A model generated the notes under the pieces. It had not been told where the DNA came from. It was given only the letters and a program-made list of their open reading frames with translations, and did not search any database. A stretch of DNA of 64,000 nucleotides from Micromonospora sp. C31. Its GTDB lineage: Bacteria > Actinomycetota > Actinomycetes > Mycobacteriales > Micromonosporaceae. A program made the position numbers and the translations under genes. The DNA lies in NCBI RefSeq assembly GCF_018070575.1, contig NZ_JAGPXN010000003.1, positions 224,589 to 288,588 of the forward strand, read 5' to 3'. How positions within the stretch are numbered: the stretch's first letter is position 1; each line of letters opens with the position of its first letter. Below are positions 44,339 to 53,736 of this stretch, piece by piece.

Positions 44339-47300
44339 GTGGATCCTCGACAGGTGCGACGCCTGGCGGAGCACTCCGCCAACTTCGGCTTTCTGAAAGA
44401 CCATCCGCTGCTCGTCTGGTACGGGGCGGGTGCCGAGCTGCTCGTCTACGTCGACGCGCAGTCGGCGATGTTCAAGATCCGGGCGTTCGGCGACGAGCTG
44501 GCGAAGGATCTGCTGCGCCGCACGGGCCAGCGACCCCGCGGCGACTTCTTCCGCCGGGTGGAGGCGCTGCACGCCGACGGCACCCTGACCAGCGAGGTCT
44601 ATCGCGCCTTCCACAGCCTGCGCGACCAGGGCAACAGGGCGGTGCACGACCATCTGGCCGAGGCGCGGGCCGCGCTGGAGATGCTGCGTACCTGCTTCGA
44701 GTTGGGGGTCTGGTTCCACCGGGCGCTGACCGGTGACCGTACGCCGATCGGTTTCGTCCCACCGACGCCGCCCGCGCAGCAGGTCCCGCGCAGCGTCGCC
44801 GAGGCCCTCCGGGCGGAGCTGGACCGATACCGCGCGGAGCTGGCCGAGGCGAAGCTGCTGCTCACCGGCGCGCAGTCCGTCGCGCAGGCGCGGGCGGCGG
44901 CCGCGCAGGCCGCCGACCAGGCGGTCCGCGCCGCCGCCGCCGGCCGCGACACGGCCGCCGCCCTGGTCGACAGCCTCGAACCGGCGGTCCGCGCGGAGCA
45001 GGAGCGCCGCGACGCCGCCCGACCCGGCCGCGTGTCGGCCGCCCGCCGGGAGGAGTTCATCGCCCGGGCCCGCCGCGCCTCCCGGGGGCCGCTGAACGAG
45101 GCGCAGACCCGCGTCGAGATCGACCGGCAGCTCGGCGAGGCCGGCTGGCAGGTCCAGAACGAGGAGCACATCAACCTGTACGCGGGCACGGGTGTCGCCG
45201 TCCGCGAGGTCACCCTCGCCGGTGGCCGGGCCGACTACCTGCTGTACGTCGAGCAGAAGCTGGTCGGCGTCATCGAGGCCAAGCGGGAGGGCACCGCCCC
45301 GCGCGGCGTGGAGGCGCAGCTCGACCGCTACCTGCGGGGGCTGACCCCCGAGCAGACCCTGCGCGCCTGGCGGCGGGACGCCCCGCTGCCGTTCGGCTAC
45401 GTCGCCACCGGCACCCAGACCGCGTTCGTGAACCGGCTCGACCCGCACCCGCGTACCCGGGAGATCTTCGCCTTCCACCGGCCCGAGACCCTGGCGCGGT
45501 GGATGCGGGAGGCCGACGACGACCCGGCGGCGCCGACGCTGCGGGCCCGGCTGCGCCGGATGCCGGAGCTGGACGCGACCGGCCTGCGGCCCGCGCAGGT
45601 CGACGCGATCGTGGGCCTGGAACGGTCGCTGGCCGACGACCATCCCCGGTCGCTGATCCAGATGGCCACGGGTGCGGGGAAGACCTTCACCGCGGTCACC
45701 GCCAGCTACCGGCTGCTGAGGCACGCCCGCGCCGGCCGGATCCTGTTCCTGGTCGACCGCAACAACCTGGGCAAGCAGACCCTCCAGGAGTACGCGGGCT
45801 TCCAGACCCCGGGCGACGGGCGGAAGTTCACCGAACTTTATCCCGTGGACCGGCTCTCCGGCGCGGGTCTGCTCGACTCCTCGACCGTGGTGATCTCCAC
45901 GATCCAGCGCCTGTACGCGGCGCTGCGCGGCGACGACCTGCCCGACCCGGACGCCGACGACCGCGCCTACGATGACTACGAGCTGGACGCCCCGGCGGAG
46001 GTCGGCTACCAGCCGCGCATCCCGCCGGAGACGTTCGACCTGATCGTGGTGGACGAGTGCCACCGCTCGATCTACGGCCGGTGGCGTGCCGTGATCGAAT
46101 ACTTCGACGCGTTCGTGGTGGGCCTGACCGCCACCCCCGTCAAGCAGACCCTCGGCTTCTTCCAGCAGCACCTCGTCTCGCAGTACACCTACGAGCAGGC
46201 GGTCGCCGACGGCGTCAACGTCGGCTTCGACGTCTACCGGATCAGGACGCAGATCACCGACGCGGGCGCGACCATCGACGCCCGCACGGTGGTGCCGCTG
46301 CGGGACCGGCGCACCCGCGCCGAGCGCTACCAGGAGCTGGAGGACGACTTCACCTACGACGCCGGGCAGGTGGGCCGCTCGGTGATCTCGAAGGGCCAGC
46401 TCCGGCTGGTGCTGGAGACGTTCCGCGACCGCCTGTTCACCGAGATCTTCCCCGGCCGCGACACCGTGCCCAAGACGCTGATCTTCGCCCGCGACGACAA
46501 CCACGCCGAGGAGATCGTCACGATGGTGCGGCAGGTCTTCGGGCGGGGCAACGACTTCGCCGCGAAGATCACCTACGCGTCGCGCCGCGACGGCGACAAC
46601 CCCGACACGCTGCTCCAGGCGTTCCGCAACAGCCCGGAGCTGCGCATCGCCGTCACCGTCGACATGATCGCCACCGGCACCGACGTACGCCCGCTGGAGT
46701 GCGTGTTCTTCCTTCGGCCGGTGCGCAGCGCCACCTACTTCGAGCAGATGAAGGGCCGTGGGGCCCGCACCATCGACGCCGCCGAGTTCCAGGCCGTCAC
46801 GCCCGACGCCCAGGTCAAGGACCGGTTCGTCATCGTCGACGCGGTCGGCGTCACCGAAGCCGACCTGGACGAGGCGGTGCCGCTGAACCGGCACTCCGAG
46901 AAGCAGATCTCCCTGCGGGACCTGCTGAAGAAGGCCGGCACCCTGACCGCCGACCCCGACGAGGTGTCGACCCTCGCCGCCCGGCTGGCCCGCCTCGACC
47001 GGCAGCTCACCGACGCCGAACGCGAGGAACTCGCCGACCTGGGTGGGCAGCCGCTCACCGGGATCGTGCGGGGCCTGGTCGACGCCGTCGCGCCCGAACA
47101 GCTCAACCCGGCCAAGGCCGCCGGCCCCACCGCCGTACGCGACCTGCTGGCCGACGCCCTGCGCCCGCTCGCCGCGAACCCGGAGCTGCGCGAACGCATC
47201 CTGGAGATCCGGCGGGCCCACGACATCACCATCGACGAGGTCAACACCGACACCCTGCTGTCGGCGCGGGGCGTGCCGGCCGAGGAGCGGGCGCAGGTCA

Positions 47301-47827
47301 CCGTCAAGGACTGGCACGCCTACCTGGAGGAACACCGCGCCGAGATCACCGCCCTCCAGGTGTTCTACGAGGGGCACGGCCGGATCGGCTACGACGACCT
47401 GAAGGACCTGGCCCGACGCATCGCCCGCCCGCCGCAGGCATGGACGCCGGAGACGCTGTGGAAGGCGTACGTGCTGCTCGGGCGCACCGCCGACGCGCCC
47501 GGCACCCGGGGCGTCACCGACCTGGTCAGTCTCATCCGCTACGAGTTGGGACTCGACACCGAGCTGCGCCCCTACCGCAGCCTCGTGGAGGAACGCTTCC
47601 GTGGGTGGCTGCTGCGGCAGGAACAGGCGGGAGCTACCTTCACAGCCGATCAGGTGTGGTGGCTGGAAAGGATCAGAGACGTGATATCGGTCAGCGTGGA
47701 GATCACGCCGGACGACCTGGACGGCGCACCGTTCACCGAACGCGGCGGCATCGACGGGTACGCGGGCACCTTCGGCCACCGCGCCGAACCCCTCCTCACC
47801 GAACTCAACCAGGAGCTGTCCGCGTGA
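44339..47827 (+). CDS. hsdR: Type I restriction enzyme, R subunit
   Basis: 1162 residues. An N-terminal DUF4145-like domain (about 1-120) is followed by a coiled-coil stretch (~155-220), a PD-(D/E)xK nuclease (GRADYLLYV ... VGVIEAKREG, about 296-316), and a superfamily 2 helicase: Walker A LIQMATGAGKTFTA (~440), DECH box LIVVDECHRSIYG (~570), and motif region TVDMIATGTDVRPLECVFFL (~780). The C-terminal EcoEI-type domain binds the methylase. GTG 44339 has GGGGA upstream. EcoEI-like R subunit; complete, with all cutting and translocation motifs intact. Confidence 0.94.
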   Translation: MDPRQVRRLAEHSANFGFLKDHPLLVWYGAGAELLVYVDAQSAMFKIRAFGDELAKDLLRRTGQRPRGDFFRRVEALHADGTLTSEVYRAFHSLRDQGNRAVHDHLAEARAALEMLRTCFELGVWFHRALTGDRTPIGFVPPTPPAQQVPRSVAEALRAELDRYRAELAEAKLLLTGAQSVAQARAAAAQAADQAVRAAAAGRDTAAALVDSLEPAVRAEQERRDAARPGRVSAARREEFIARARRASRGPLNEAQTRVEIDRQLGEAGWQVQNEEHINLYAGTGVAVREVTLAGGRADYLLYVEQKLVGVIEAKREGTAPRGVEAQLDRYLRGLTPEQTLRAWRRDAPLPFGYVATGTQTAFVNRLDPHPRTREIFAFHRPETLARWMREADDDPAAPTLRARLRRMPELDATGLRPAQVDAIVGLERSLADDHPRSLIQMATGAGKTFTAVTASYRLLRHARAGRILFLVDRNNLGKQTLQEYAGFQTPGDGRKFTELYPVDRLSGAGLLDSSTVVISTIQRLYAALRGDDLPDPDADDRAYDDYELDAPAEVGYQPRIPPETFDLIVVDECHRSIYGRWRAVIEYFDAFVVGLTATPVKQTLGFFQQHLVSQYTYEQAVADGVNVGFDVYRIRTQITDAGATIDARTVVPLRDRRTRAERYQELEDDFTYDAGQVGRSVISKGQLRLVLETFRDRLFTEIFPGRDTVPKTLIFARDDNHAEEIVTMVRQVFGRGNDFAAKITYASRRDGDNPDTLLQAFRNSPELRIAVTVDMIATGTDVRPLECVFFLRPVRSATYFEQMKGRGARTIDAAEFQAVTPDAQVKDRFVIVDAVGVTEADLDEAVPLNRHSEKQISLRDLLKKAGTLTADPDEVSTLAARLARLDRQLTDAEREELADLGGQPLTGIVRGLVDAVAPEQLNPAKAAGPTAVRDLLADALRPLAANPELRERILEIRRAHDITIDEVNTDTLLSARGVPAEERAQVTVKDWHAYLEEHRAEITALQVFYEGHGRIGYDDLKDLARRIARPPQAWTPETLWKAYVLLGRTADAPGTRGVTDLVSLIRYELGLDTELRPYRSLVEERFRGWLLRQEQAGATFTADQVWWLERIRDVISVSVEITPDDLDGAPFTERGGIDGYAGTFGHRAEPLLTELNQELSA

Positions 47828-49221
47828 CCGATCTACCGGCCGGCTGGGTCCACGTACGGCTCGATGAGATAGCCGAGGTACGGCTGGGACGTCAGCGGTC
47901 ACCCAAGAATCACAGTGGCTTACAAATGCGACCCTATCTTCGAGCAGCAAATGTCGACTGGAGCGGCTTGAAGCTCGACGACGTTAAGTTCATGAACTTT
48001 ACGGATGAGGAATTGGAGAACTATCGGCTTCGGCCTGGCGACATTGTCGTGGGTGAGGCGTCAGGGAGTCCGGGCGAAGTCGGCAAACCTGCGATTTGGG
48101 CCGATGAGATTGAAGATTGCTGTCTTCAGAATACGCTCATCCGTGTTCGCAGCTTTGGCGTCGAACCCAAGTTCCTCTTACATCTTCTCCGGCACGAAGC
48201 GCGTCGAGGTGCATTCGTAGACCAGTCTCGCGGCGTAGGTATTCACCACCTAGGCGTGGCTAGGCTCGCTTCGTGGCCCATTTCTCTTCCACCGTTCAGT
48301 GAGCAGTGCCGCATAGTTGAATCTGTTGAAAAACACCTCTCGCGCCTTGAAGCAGCGGATAATCTAGTCACTGCGGCGCGGGCGCGTACTAGGCGGATCA
48401 GAACCTCCCTGCTGCGAAGATGGTTTGTCGGCGAAGACGCGATCCTGAGTGGGTGTGCCCAAGGTTCGCTTGCCCAAGTTGCCCGCATTGCTGGGGGTCA
48501 GACGCCGCGCGGGATCGCCGAACTACTTCACGGTTGCGCGGCCCCGGACAGCCTGCCCTTCGTCAAGGTTGGCGACATGAACGCTGGCGACGGTTTGACA
48601 ATTGGAGAATCGCGAACCTACATAGAGCCTTCGGATGCTAGAAGACTCAAGCTTCGCGTATGGCCTGCCGGAACGATCATACTTCCGAAACGAGGCGGTG
48701 CAATTGCGACGAATAAGAAACGGATACTTAGTCGAGATGCCGCCATTGACCTGAACCTCATGGGCGTATCCCCCACGGAAGTCCTCTTCTCCTCGTATCT
48801 GTGGTGCTGGTTTGAGCACCTAGATCTAAGAGGGCTGGCCGATGGCTCAAACGTCCCGCAGATCAACTATGGCGACCTTGCTTCATTAGTGCTTCCTGTT
48901 CCCTCAGTGGCGGTGCAGCGAGAGGTGTCCGAAGCCATCATGAAGGCCTTCGACGGTGTAGCCCGGCTTGCGGCCGGCATCGAGAGGGCCCAGGCAGACC
49001 GACTGCGAACGGCGCTACTTAGGGAGGCGTTTGCGGGGCGGTTGGTGCCGCAGGATCCGAACGACGAGCCCGCCTCGGAGCTGCTGGCCCGGATTCGGGC
49101 CGAGCGTCAGGCCGCCCTGCCGAAGCAGAAGGCGCGATCCTCGCGTACCAGAAAAGAGCTGGCGGCACCGCCGACCAGGGTGACCGGCGACGACTACCGG
49201 CAGGAGACTTTGCCGCTGTGA
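47824..49221 (+). CDS. hsdS: Type I restriction-modification specificity subunit
   Basis: 465 residues with two target-recognition domains (about 1-165 and 205-375), each followed by a helical spacer with conserved motif (PPFSEQCRIVESVEKHLSRL; AVQREVSEAIMKAFDGVARL). Domain 2 starts SLAQVARIAGGQTPRG. It defines the DNA target of the enzyme. The middle of the gene is far less GC-rich than its neighbours and uses rare codons such as TTA (first at 47920-47922), so the recognition parts were probably acquired by exchange. GTG 47824 overlaps hsdR by 4 bp. Confidence 0.93.
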   Translation: MTDLPAGWVHVRLDEIAEVRLGRQRSPKNHSGLQMRPYLRAANVDWSGLKLDDVKFMNFTDEELENYRLRPGDIVVGEASGSPGEVGKPAIWADEIEDCCLQNTLIRVRSFGVEPKFLLHLLRHEARRGAFVDQSRGVGIHHLGVARLASWPISLPPFSEQCRIVESVEKHLSRLEAADNLVTAARARTRRIRTSLLRRWFVGEDAILSGCAQGSLAQVARIAGGQTPRGIAELLHGCAAPDSLPFVKVGDMNAGDGLTIGESRTYIEPSDARRLKLRVWPAGTIILPKRGGAIATNKKRILSRDAAIDLNLMGVSPTEVLFSSYLWCWFEHLDLRGLADGSNVPQINYGDLASLVLPVPSVAVQREVSEAIMKAFDGVARLAAGIERAQADRLRTALLREAFAGRLVPQDPNDEPASELLARIRAERQAALPKQKARSSRTRKELAAPPTRVTGDDYRQETLPL

Positions 49222-50711
49222 GCACTGTGGATTCGCGCCGGCTGGTGCAGAAGCTGTGGAACTACTGCGACGTGCTGCGCGACGATGGCGTGTCGACCAT
49301 CGACTACGTGGAGCAGTTGACGTTCCTGCTGTTTCTCAAGATGGCCGACGAGCGGGCGAAGCGGTCCATGCGGCCCGAGCAGATCGTGCCCGACGAGTTG
49401 AGCTGGCAGACGCTGCTCGACGCCGAGGGCGACGCGCTCGAAGTGCAGTACCGGCACATCCTGACCGGGCTGGCCAAGGAGGGCGGCACGCTCGGCACGA
49501 TCTTCCGCAAGGCGCAGAACAAGATCCAGGATCCGGCGAAGCTGAAGCGGCTCATCGTCGACCTGATCGACAAGGAGCGGTGGTCGGGCACCGGCGTCGA
49601 CGTCAAGGGCGACGCCTACGAGGAGTTGCTGGCCCGGGGTGCGGAGGACGCCAAGTCGGGTGCCGGGCAGTACTTCACGCCCCGCGCGCTGACCGTCGCG
49701 ATGGTCGACTGCATGCTGCCCACGCCCGACGACACGATCACCGACCCGGCGTGCGGCACCGGCGGCTTCCTGCTCGCCGCGTTCGACCACGTCCAGCGGC
49801 ACCACGGCGACAGCCTCACCCCCGACCAGCGTCGCCGCCTCGCCGCCGGAGCCGTCACCGGCACGGAACTGGTCGAGGGCACCGCCCGGCTGGCCGCCAT
49901 GAACATGCTGCTGCACGGCATCGGCACCCCCGGCGGTGAATCGCTGATCGCCGTCGAGGACGCCCTGGGCAAGCCGCCCAGCCGCCGCTACAGCCTGGTG
50001 CTGGCCAACCCGCCGTTCGGCCGCAGCTCCACGATCCGCTCGGTTACCGAGGCGGGCCGGGCGTCGCGCGAGGAACGGGAGATCGAACGGCCCGACTTCT
50101 GGGCCGCCACCGCCAACAAGCAGCTCAACTTCGTGCAGCACATCGCCTCGCTGCTGGAGATCGACGGCCGGGCCGCCGTCGTCCTGCCCGACAACGTGCT
50201 GTTCGAGGGCGGCGCGGGGGAGACCATCCGTCGCCGGCTGCTCAAGCAGTACGACCTGCACACCCTGCTGCGCCTGCCCACCGGCATCTTCTACGCCGGT
50301 GGGGTGAAGGCCAACGTGCTGTTCTTCGAGCGCAAGCGCGCCCGGGAGACGCCGTGGACCCAGAAGCTCTGGGTGTACGACTTCCGCACCAACCAGCACT
50401 TCACCTTGAAGCAGAACCCGCTGCGCCGCGAACACCTCCAGGATTTCGTGGACTGCTACCTGCCGGGCAAGGACCGCGCCGAGCGGGTCGAGACCGAGCG
50501 GTTCCGGGCCTTCACCTACGACGAACTGGTGGCCCGCGACAAGGTCAACCTGGACATCACCTGGCTGCGGGACGCCTCCCTGGCCGACGCCGACGCGCTG
50601 CTGCCGCCCGAGGTGATCGCTCAGGAGATCGTCGAGGACCTCCAGGCGGCGTTGCGCGAGTTCGCCGCCATCGCCGAGGCCCTGGGCGGTTCCGGGTCGA
50701 AGCCGGCCTGA
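49218..50711 (+). CDS. hsdM: Type I restriction-modification methyltransferase subunit
   Basis: 497 residues. N-terminal helical domain (VDSRRLVQKLWNYCDVLRDD), AGQYFTPRALTVAMVDCM, AdoMet motif TDPACGTGGFLLAAFDHV and catalytic LVLANPPFGRSS mark an N6-adenine methylase. C-terminal helical tail for HsdS contact. GTG 49218 overlaps hsdS by 4 bp, completing an R-S-M operon, an order less common than R-M-S. All parts look functional. Confidence 0.95.
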   Translation: MSTVDSRRLVQKLWNYCDVLRDDGVSTIDYVEQLTFLLFLKMADERAKRSMRPEQIVPDELSWQTLLDAEGDALEVQYRHILTGLAKEGGTLGTIFRKAQNKIQDPAKLKRLIVDLIDKERWSGTGVDVKGDAYEELLARGAEDAKSGAGQYFTPRALTVAMVDCMLPTPDDTITDPACGTGGFLLAAFDHVQRHHGDSLTPDQRRRLAAGAVTGTELVEGTARLAAMNMLLHGIGTPGGESLIAVEDALGKPPSRRYSLVLANPPFGRSSTIRSVTEAGRASREEREIERPDFWAATANKQLNFVQHIASLLEIDGRAAVVLPDNVLFEGGAGETIRRRLLKQYDLHTLLRLPTGIFYAGGVKANVLFFERKRARETPWTQKLWVYDFRTNQHFTLKQNPLRREHLQDFVDCYLPGKDRAERVETERFRAFTYDELVARDKVNLDITWLRDASLADADALLPPEVIAQEIVEDLQAALREFAAIAEALGGSGSKPA

Positions 50712-50796
50712 CACACCCACCCGTCGCACGGGTTCCCGACCTGGGCGCGATCTGCTCGGCCGGGGATCGTGCGACGGGGTGGGCGGCCTGCGGCTG

Positions 50797-51051
50797 TCAG
50801 CGGGAGCGGACCGGCACCCAGTCGGTGAACCGCCTGTGCAGATCCGTCGACGGTGCGTCCGGGTGCTGCTGGGCGAGCTGGTCGGCGGCCTCCTCGCGCA
50901 GCGTCACGAGGTGGACCAGGAGCCCGGCCATGTCGCCCCGGTACCTCGCGAGGAGACGCAGCTTCGCCGGGGAACAGGGCCAGGCGATCCCGCAGGCCCG
51001 GCAGCGCCACGTCGGGCGGGACGGTACGTGGAGGTGGAGGGGCGCGCTCAC
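50797..51051 (-). CDS. Small Cys-cluster protein
   Basis: 84 residues. An N-terminal cluster TWRCRACGIAWPCSPAKLRL (C-x2-C-x5-C) followed by helices YRGDMAGLLVHLVTLREEAA. This is a common small actinobacterial family, sometimes mislabelled as flavin reductase, often next to XRE/DUF397 genes. GTG 51051 overlaps the stop of the upstream gene (GTGA). Function unknown; likely zinc binding. Confidence 0.6.
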   Translation of the reverse strand: MSAPLHLHVPSRPTWRCRACGIAWPCSPAKLRLLARYRGDMAGLLVHLVTLREEAADQLAQQHPDAPSTDLHRRFTDWVPVRSR

Positions 51052-51419
51052 CGGCTGGTCCTCGCGTTCCGCCGGACCGGGGTGCGACGTGCGGCCGAGG
51101 GCGGCTGCGCGGGGCGCATCCCGTCGGGCCGTACGTACAACTCGCGACGGTCGGTCGCCTGGCCGCGCGCGTCGAGCTGATACACCTCGATCCACGTCCA
51201 GCCGTGGTACGTGACCAGGTCGGTTCGCTCGCGGATCAGCCGTACCGTGATCGGGGTGGCGAACTGCGGCGACGCCTCGCGCGTCAGCAGGTAGACGCCG
51301 GGGCTGACCCGGGGCGTCCCGTCCGGGCGGGCGCTCGCCGCCGGGGCGGCGGGGCGTGCCGCCCAACGCGACGCCGGCACGGCATTCGCGGGCCTCGGCA
51401 CGGGCACAGGCGTCTCCAT
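51048..51419 (-). CDS. Hypothetical protein beside XRE/DUF397 genes
   Basis: 123 residues from ATG 51419. The N-terminal ~45 residues are Pro/Ala-rich and likely disordered; the remainder is beta-rich (VSPGVYLLTREASPQFATPI, VRLIRERTDLVTYHGWTWIE, QLDARGQATDRRELYVRPDG). No known domain. GTG 51482 would be an earlier start. Coupled to the small Cys-cluster gene downstream and divergent from the XRE regulator. Confidence 0.45.
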   Translation of the reverse strand: METPVPVPRPANAVPASRWAARPAAPAASARPDGTPRVSPGVYLLTREASPQFATPITVRLIRERTDLVTYHGWTWIEVYQLDARGQATDRRELYVRPDGMRPAQPPSAARRTPVRRNARTSR

Positions 51420-51573
51420 TCGTCGTCGGTGGGCCGAAGCGCGGACCGGGCGTCCCGCGCTCCTTCCACCCTGGACGCCCACCCCCTAACCTCGAAACAG
51501 TCACCGCCCGATCGCGGAACGTAGTGCGCGGATCCGGGCTGGCGACGAACGGTGTGGAGAGTCGTGGAAGGGC

Positions 51574-52383
51574 GTGGAAGCCGTGGGAATCTCGCCATCG
51601 GAATACCTGCTTCGTGAGCTGAGGCGACGCCGGGCGGCCGCCGGGTTGACCCAGGCGCAACTCGGCGAGCTGGTCTTCTGCTCGGACTCCCAGGTGAGCG
51701 CGATCGAGACCGGGACGAAGCCGCCGACCCCGCCCTACCTGGCCGCCGTCGACAAGGCGCTGGACACCGGCGGCTACTTCGCGACGCTCTGGAACGAACT
51801 GGTCAAGGGCGACGCCGCGCCGATCTGGCTGCGCGAGCTGATCCAGATCGAACGGGAGGCGACCGCCCTGCGCTGGTACGAGCACGCGTTCGTGCCGGGA
51901 CTCCTCCAGACCGAGGCGTACGCCCGAGCGACCTTCCGGGCGGCGCGGACGCCGGTCGCCGAGCTGGACCAGCGGGTCGCCGCGCGGATGGAACGTCAGG
52001 CGGTGCTCGCCCGCGAGCCGAGCCCGCTGCTCTTCGTGGTGCTCGACGAGATGGTCGTCCGGCGGGCGTGCGGCGGCCCTGACGTGATGGCCGAGCAGCT
52101 CGAACATCTGCTGACCTGCGCCGAGCAGCCGCATATCCAGGTGCAGGTCGTGCCGCTGTCTGCTGGCATCTACTCAGGACTGGCCGGAGCGTTCATCCTG
52201 GCCGACCTGCCCGACGGCTCGCGCGCGGGCTACGTGGACAACCAGCTAGCCGCGCAGATCGTGGGGCAGCCGGATCTGGTTGCTAGCCTGGGCGTGTCGT
52301 GGGACGCGGTCCGCGGCGAAGCCCTCCCGTTGGGGCAATCACTCGACGTACTCAGGGAAGCGGCAAAGGCATGGACATCCTGA
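51574..52383 (+). CDS. XRE-family regulator with DUF5753 domain
   Basis: 269 residues. N-terminal helix-turn-helix (RAAAGLTQAQLGELVFCSDS, QVSAIETGTKPPTPPYLAAV) followed by DUF5753 (EHAFVPGLLQTEAYARATFR, then DQRVAARMERQAVLAREPSP and QVQVVPLSAGIYSGLAGAF). Actinobacteria carry many such pairs with DUF397, affecting development and secondary metabolism in Streptomyces. GTG 51574. The next gene overlaps its 3' end by 13 bp. Confidence 0.88.
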   Translation: MEAVGISPSEYLLRELRRRRAAAGLTQAQLGELVFCSDSQVSAIETGTKPPTPPYLAAVDKALDTGGYFATLWNELVKGDAAPIWLRELIQIEREATALRWYEHAFVPGLLQTEAYARATFRAARTPVAELDQRVAARMERQAVLAREPSPLLFVVLDEMVVRRACGGPDVMAEQLEHLLTCAEQPHIQVQVVPLSAGIYSGLAGAFILADLPDGSRAGYVDNQLAAQIVGQPDLVASLGVSWDAVRGEALPLGQSLDVLREAAKAWTS

Positions 52384-52565
52384 CCGGTGCGCGCTGGCGC
52401 AAGTCGTCCCGCTCGTCGACGAACGGTGGGGCCTGCGTCGAGGTGGCCGACAACCTGCCCGGCGTCGTGGGCGTACGGGATTCGAAGGACCCGGCCGGCC
52501 CCGCGCTGCTCTTCACCCCGACCGCCTGGCGGGCCTTCGTCGCCCAGCTCGCCGACCGCGCCTGA
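52371..52565 (+). CDS. DUF397-domain protein
   Basis: 64 residues, the whole of DUF397: RWRKSSRSSTNGGACVEVAD, VVGVRDSKDPAGPALLFTP and WRAFVAQLADRA. Always partnered with an XRE/DUF5753 regulator, with which it forms a regulatory pair. ATG 52371 overlaps the regulator's end by 13 bp. Complete. Confidence 0.88.
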   Translation: MDILTGARWRKSSRSSTNGGACVEVADNLPGVVGVRDSKDPAGPALLFTPTAWRAFVAQLADRA

Positions 52566-52645
52566 CAGTCGCCCGACGAAGCGGGCGCCCATCGGGCCGA
52601 CGGCGCGGACGCACCACTGCCGCCCGAAGCCGTAGCGGGGGAGAC

Positions 52646-53224
52646 GTTCAGACCATCGCGGAGGCGATCGCCGCAGACGGCACCGTGGCCGGGTGGGTGC
52701 GGTCCGCCGACGGGACACCGACGGCGGTGACCTGGGCCCCGGACAACACCGTACGGGCGTTGCCGGGTGCCGGCGACAGCCGGGCGGTCGACGTCGACGC
52801 CGACGGCACCGTCATCGGTCACCTGGCCGGCAAGCCGGTGCGGTGGGCGCCCGACGCCCAGCCGGAGCAGCTTCCCGGCTACGCAGGCGACCCGGACGCG
52901 TTCTGGGAACTGGCCGGGATCAGTGCGGGTGTGGTGGTGGGCCAGGAACACACCGGGAACAAGGCCCTCGGTCTGGTGTGGGCGCCCGGCGCGGCCCCGA
53001 CCCTGCTCGCCGAGGGTGCGGTGGCACCCGCGGTCAACGCGCGCGGCTCGGTCGCGTACAGGCAGACCTATGAGAACAAGCAGTGGCTCCGGCAGAACGG
53101 CGTCGACCGGGCGCTGCCGTTCGGGTCGTCGCCCTATGCGATCGCCGACGTGGCCGCGCTGACCGACGACGACATCGCCTACGGCAACATCTCCTCGGCC
53201 CCGGTCCGGTGGATCTGCGCCTGA
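52646..53224 (+). pseudogene. 5'-truncated HAF-repeat-like protein remnant
   Basis: About 190 codons with repeated short beta-blades of the HAF type (AIAADGTVAGWVRSADGTPT, AVDVDADGTVIGHLAGKPV, INARGSVAY-like AVNARGSVAYRQTYENKQWL). Members are normally secreted, but no start codon, ribosome binding site or signal peptide precedes this stretch; the open frame runs back into the DUF397 gene in another register. It appears to be the surviving C-terminal part of a lost gene. Confidence 0.5.
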
Positions 53225-53251
53225 CCGGGTCGGTCCAGCCCTCACCGTGAC

Positions 53252-53287
53252 GCGGAGGCCCGGTTCGGATCCGAACCGGGCCTCCGC
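53252..53287. terminator. 36-bp perfect palindrome between convergent genes
   Basis: 18-bp perfect arms with no loop, centred on GGATCC, between the HAF remnant and the DDN-type gene. It would act as a terminator in both directions, although it has no unpaired loop bases in the DNA. Confidence 0.8.
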
Positions 53288-53307
53288 CGTAGCTGCCAGC
53301 CGGGCGA

Positions 53308-53736
53308 TCAGGCGCGTTCGACGACGACCACCGGGATCTCCCGCTCGGTCTCCTGCTGGTAGCGGGCGTAGGTCGGGAAGACCCCGGTCATCACCTGCCA
53401 CAGCCGGGGCCGCTCCTCGGCGGTGGCCGTGCGCGCCGTGCCCCGGAACTTCTCGGCCCCGACCTGCACGTCCACCTGCGGGTCGGCGCACAGGTTGAGA
53501 TACCAGCTCGGGTGCCGCGCCGCCCCGCCGTTCGACGCCACCAGCAGGTAGCGGTCGCCGTCGCGGCCGTAGAGGAGCGCGGTGCGCCGCAGCGTGCCCG
53601 AGCGGCGCCCACGGGTGGTGATCAGCAGGGCGTCGTAGCCGTGGTACTTCCCGCCGTCGGCGCCGTCGGTCGCCACGTAGCGGCGCACGTGACTGGCCAC
53701 CCACTGCACCGGACTGTCCGCAATGCTCTCCGCCAT
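53308..53736 (-). CDS. Deazaflavin (F420)-dependent nitroreductase family protein
   Basis: 142 residues. DDN/F420-dependent split-barrel family: YDALLITTRGRRSGTLRRTA, LLYGRDGDRYLLVASNGGAA, HPSWYLNLCADPQVDVQVGA and the C-terminal FPTYARYQQETEREIPVVVV. Uses reduced F420, a cofactor of actinobacteria. ATG 53736 has TAGGCT (minus strand, 53743-53748) exactly 6 nt upstream, so leaderless. Substrate not defined. Confidence 0.85.
   Translation of the reverse strand: MAESIADSPVQWVASHVRRYVATDGADGGKYHGYDALLITTRGRRSGTLRRTALLYGRDGDRYLLVASNGGAARHPSWYLNLCADPQVDVQVGAEKFRGTARTATAEERPRLWQVMTGVFPTYARYQQETEREIPVVVVERA

Noticed and set aside
44321..47950. 1209-codon minus-strand open frame
   Set aside because: Antisense of hsdR; no motifs, biased composition.
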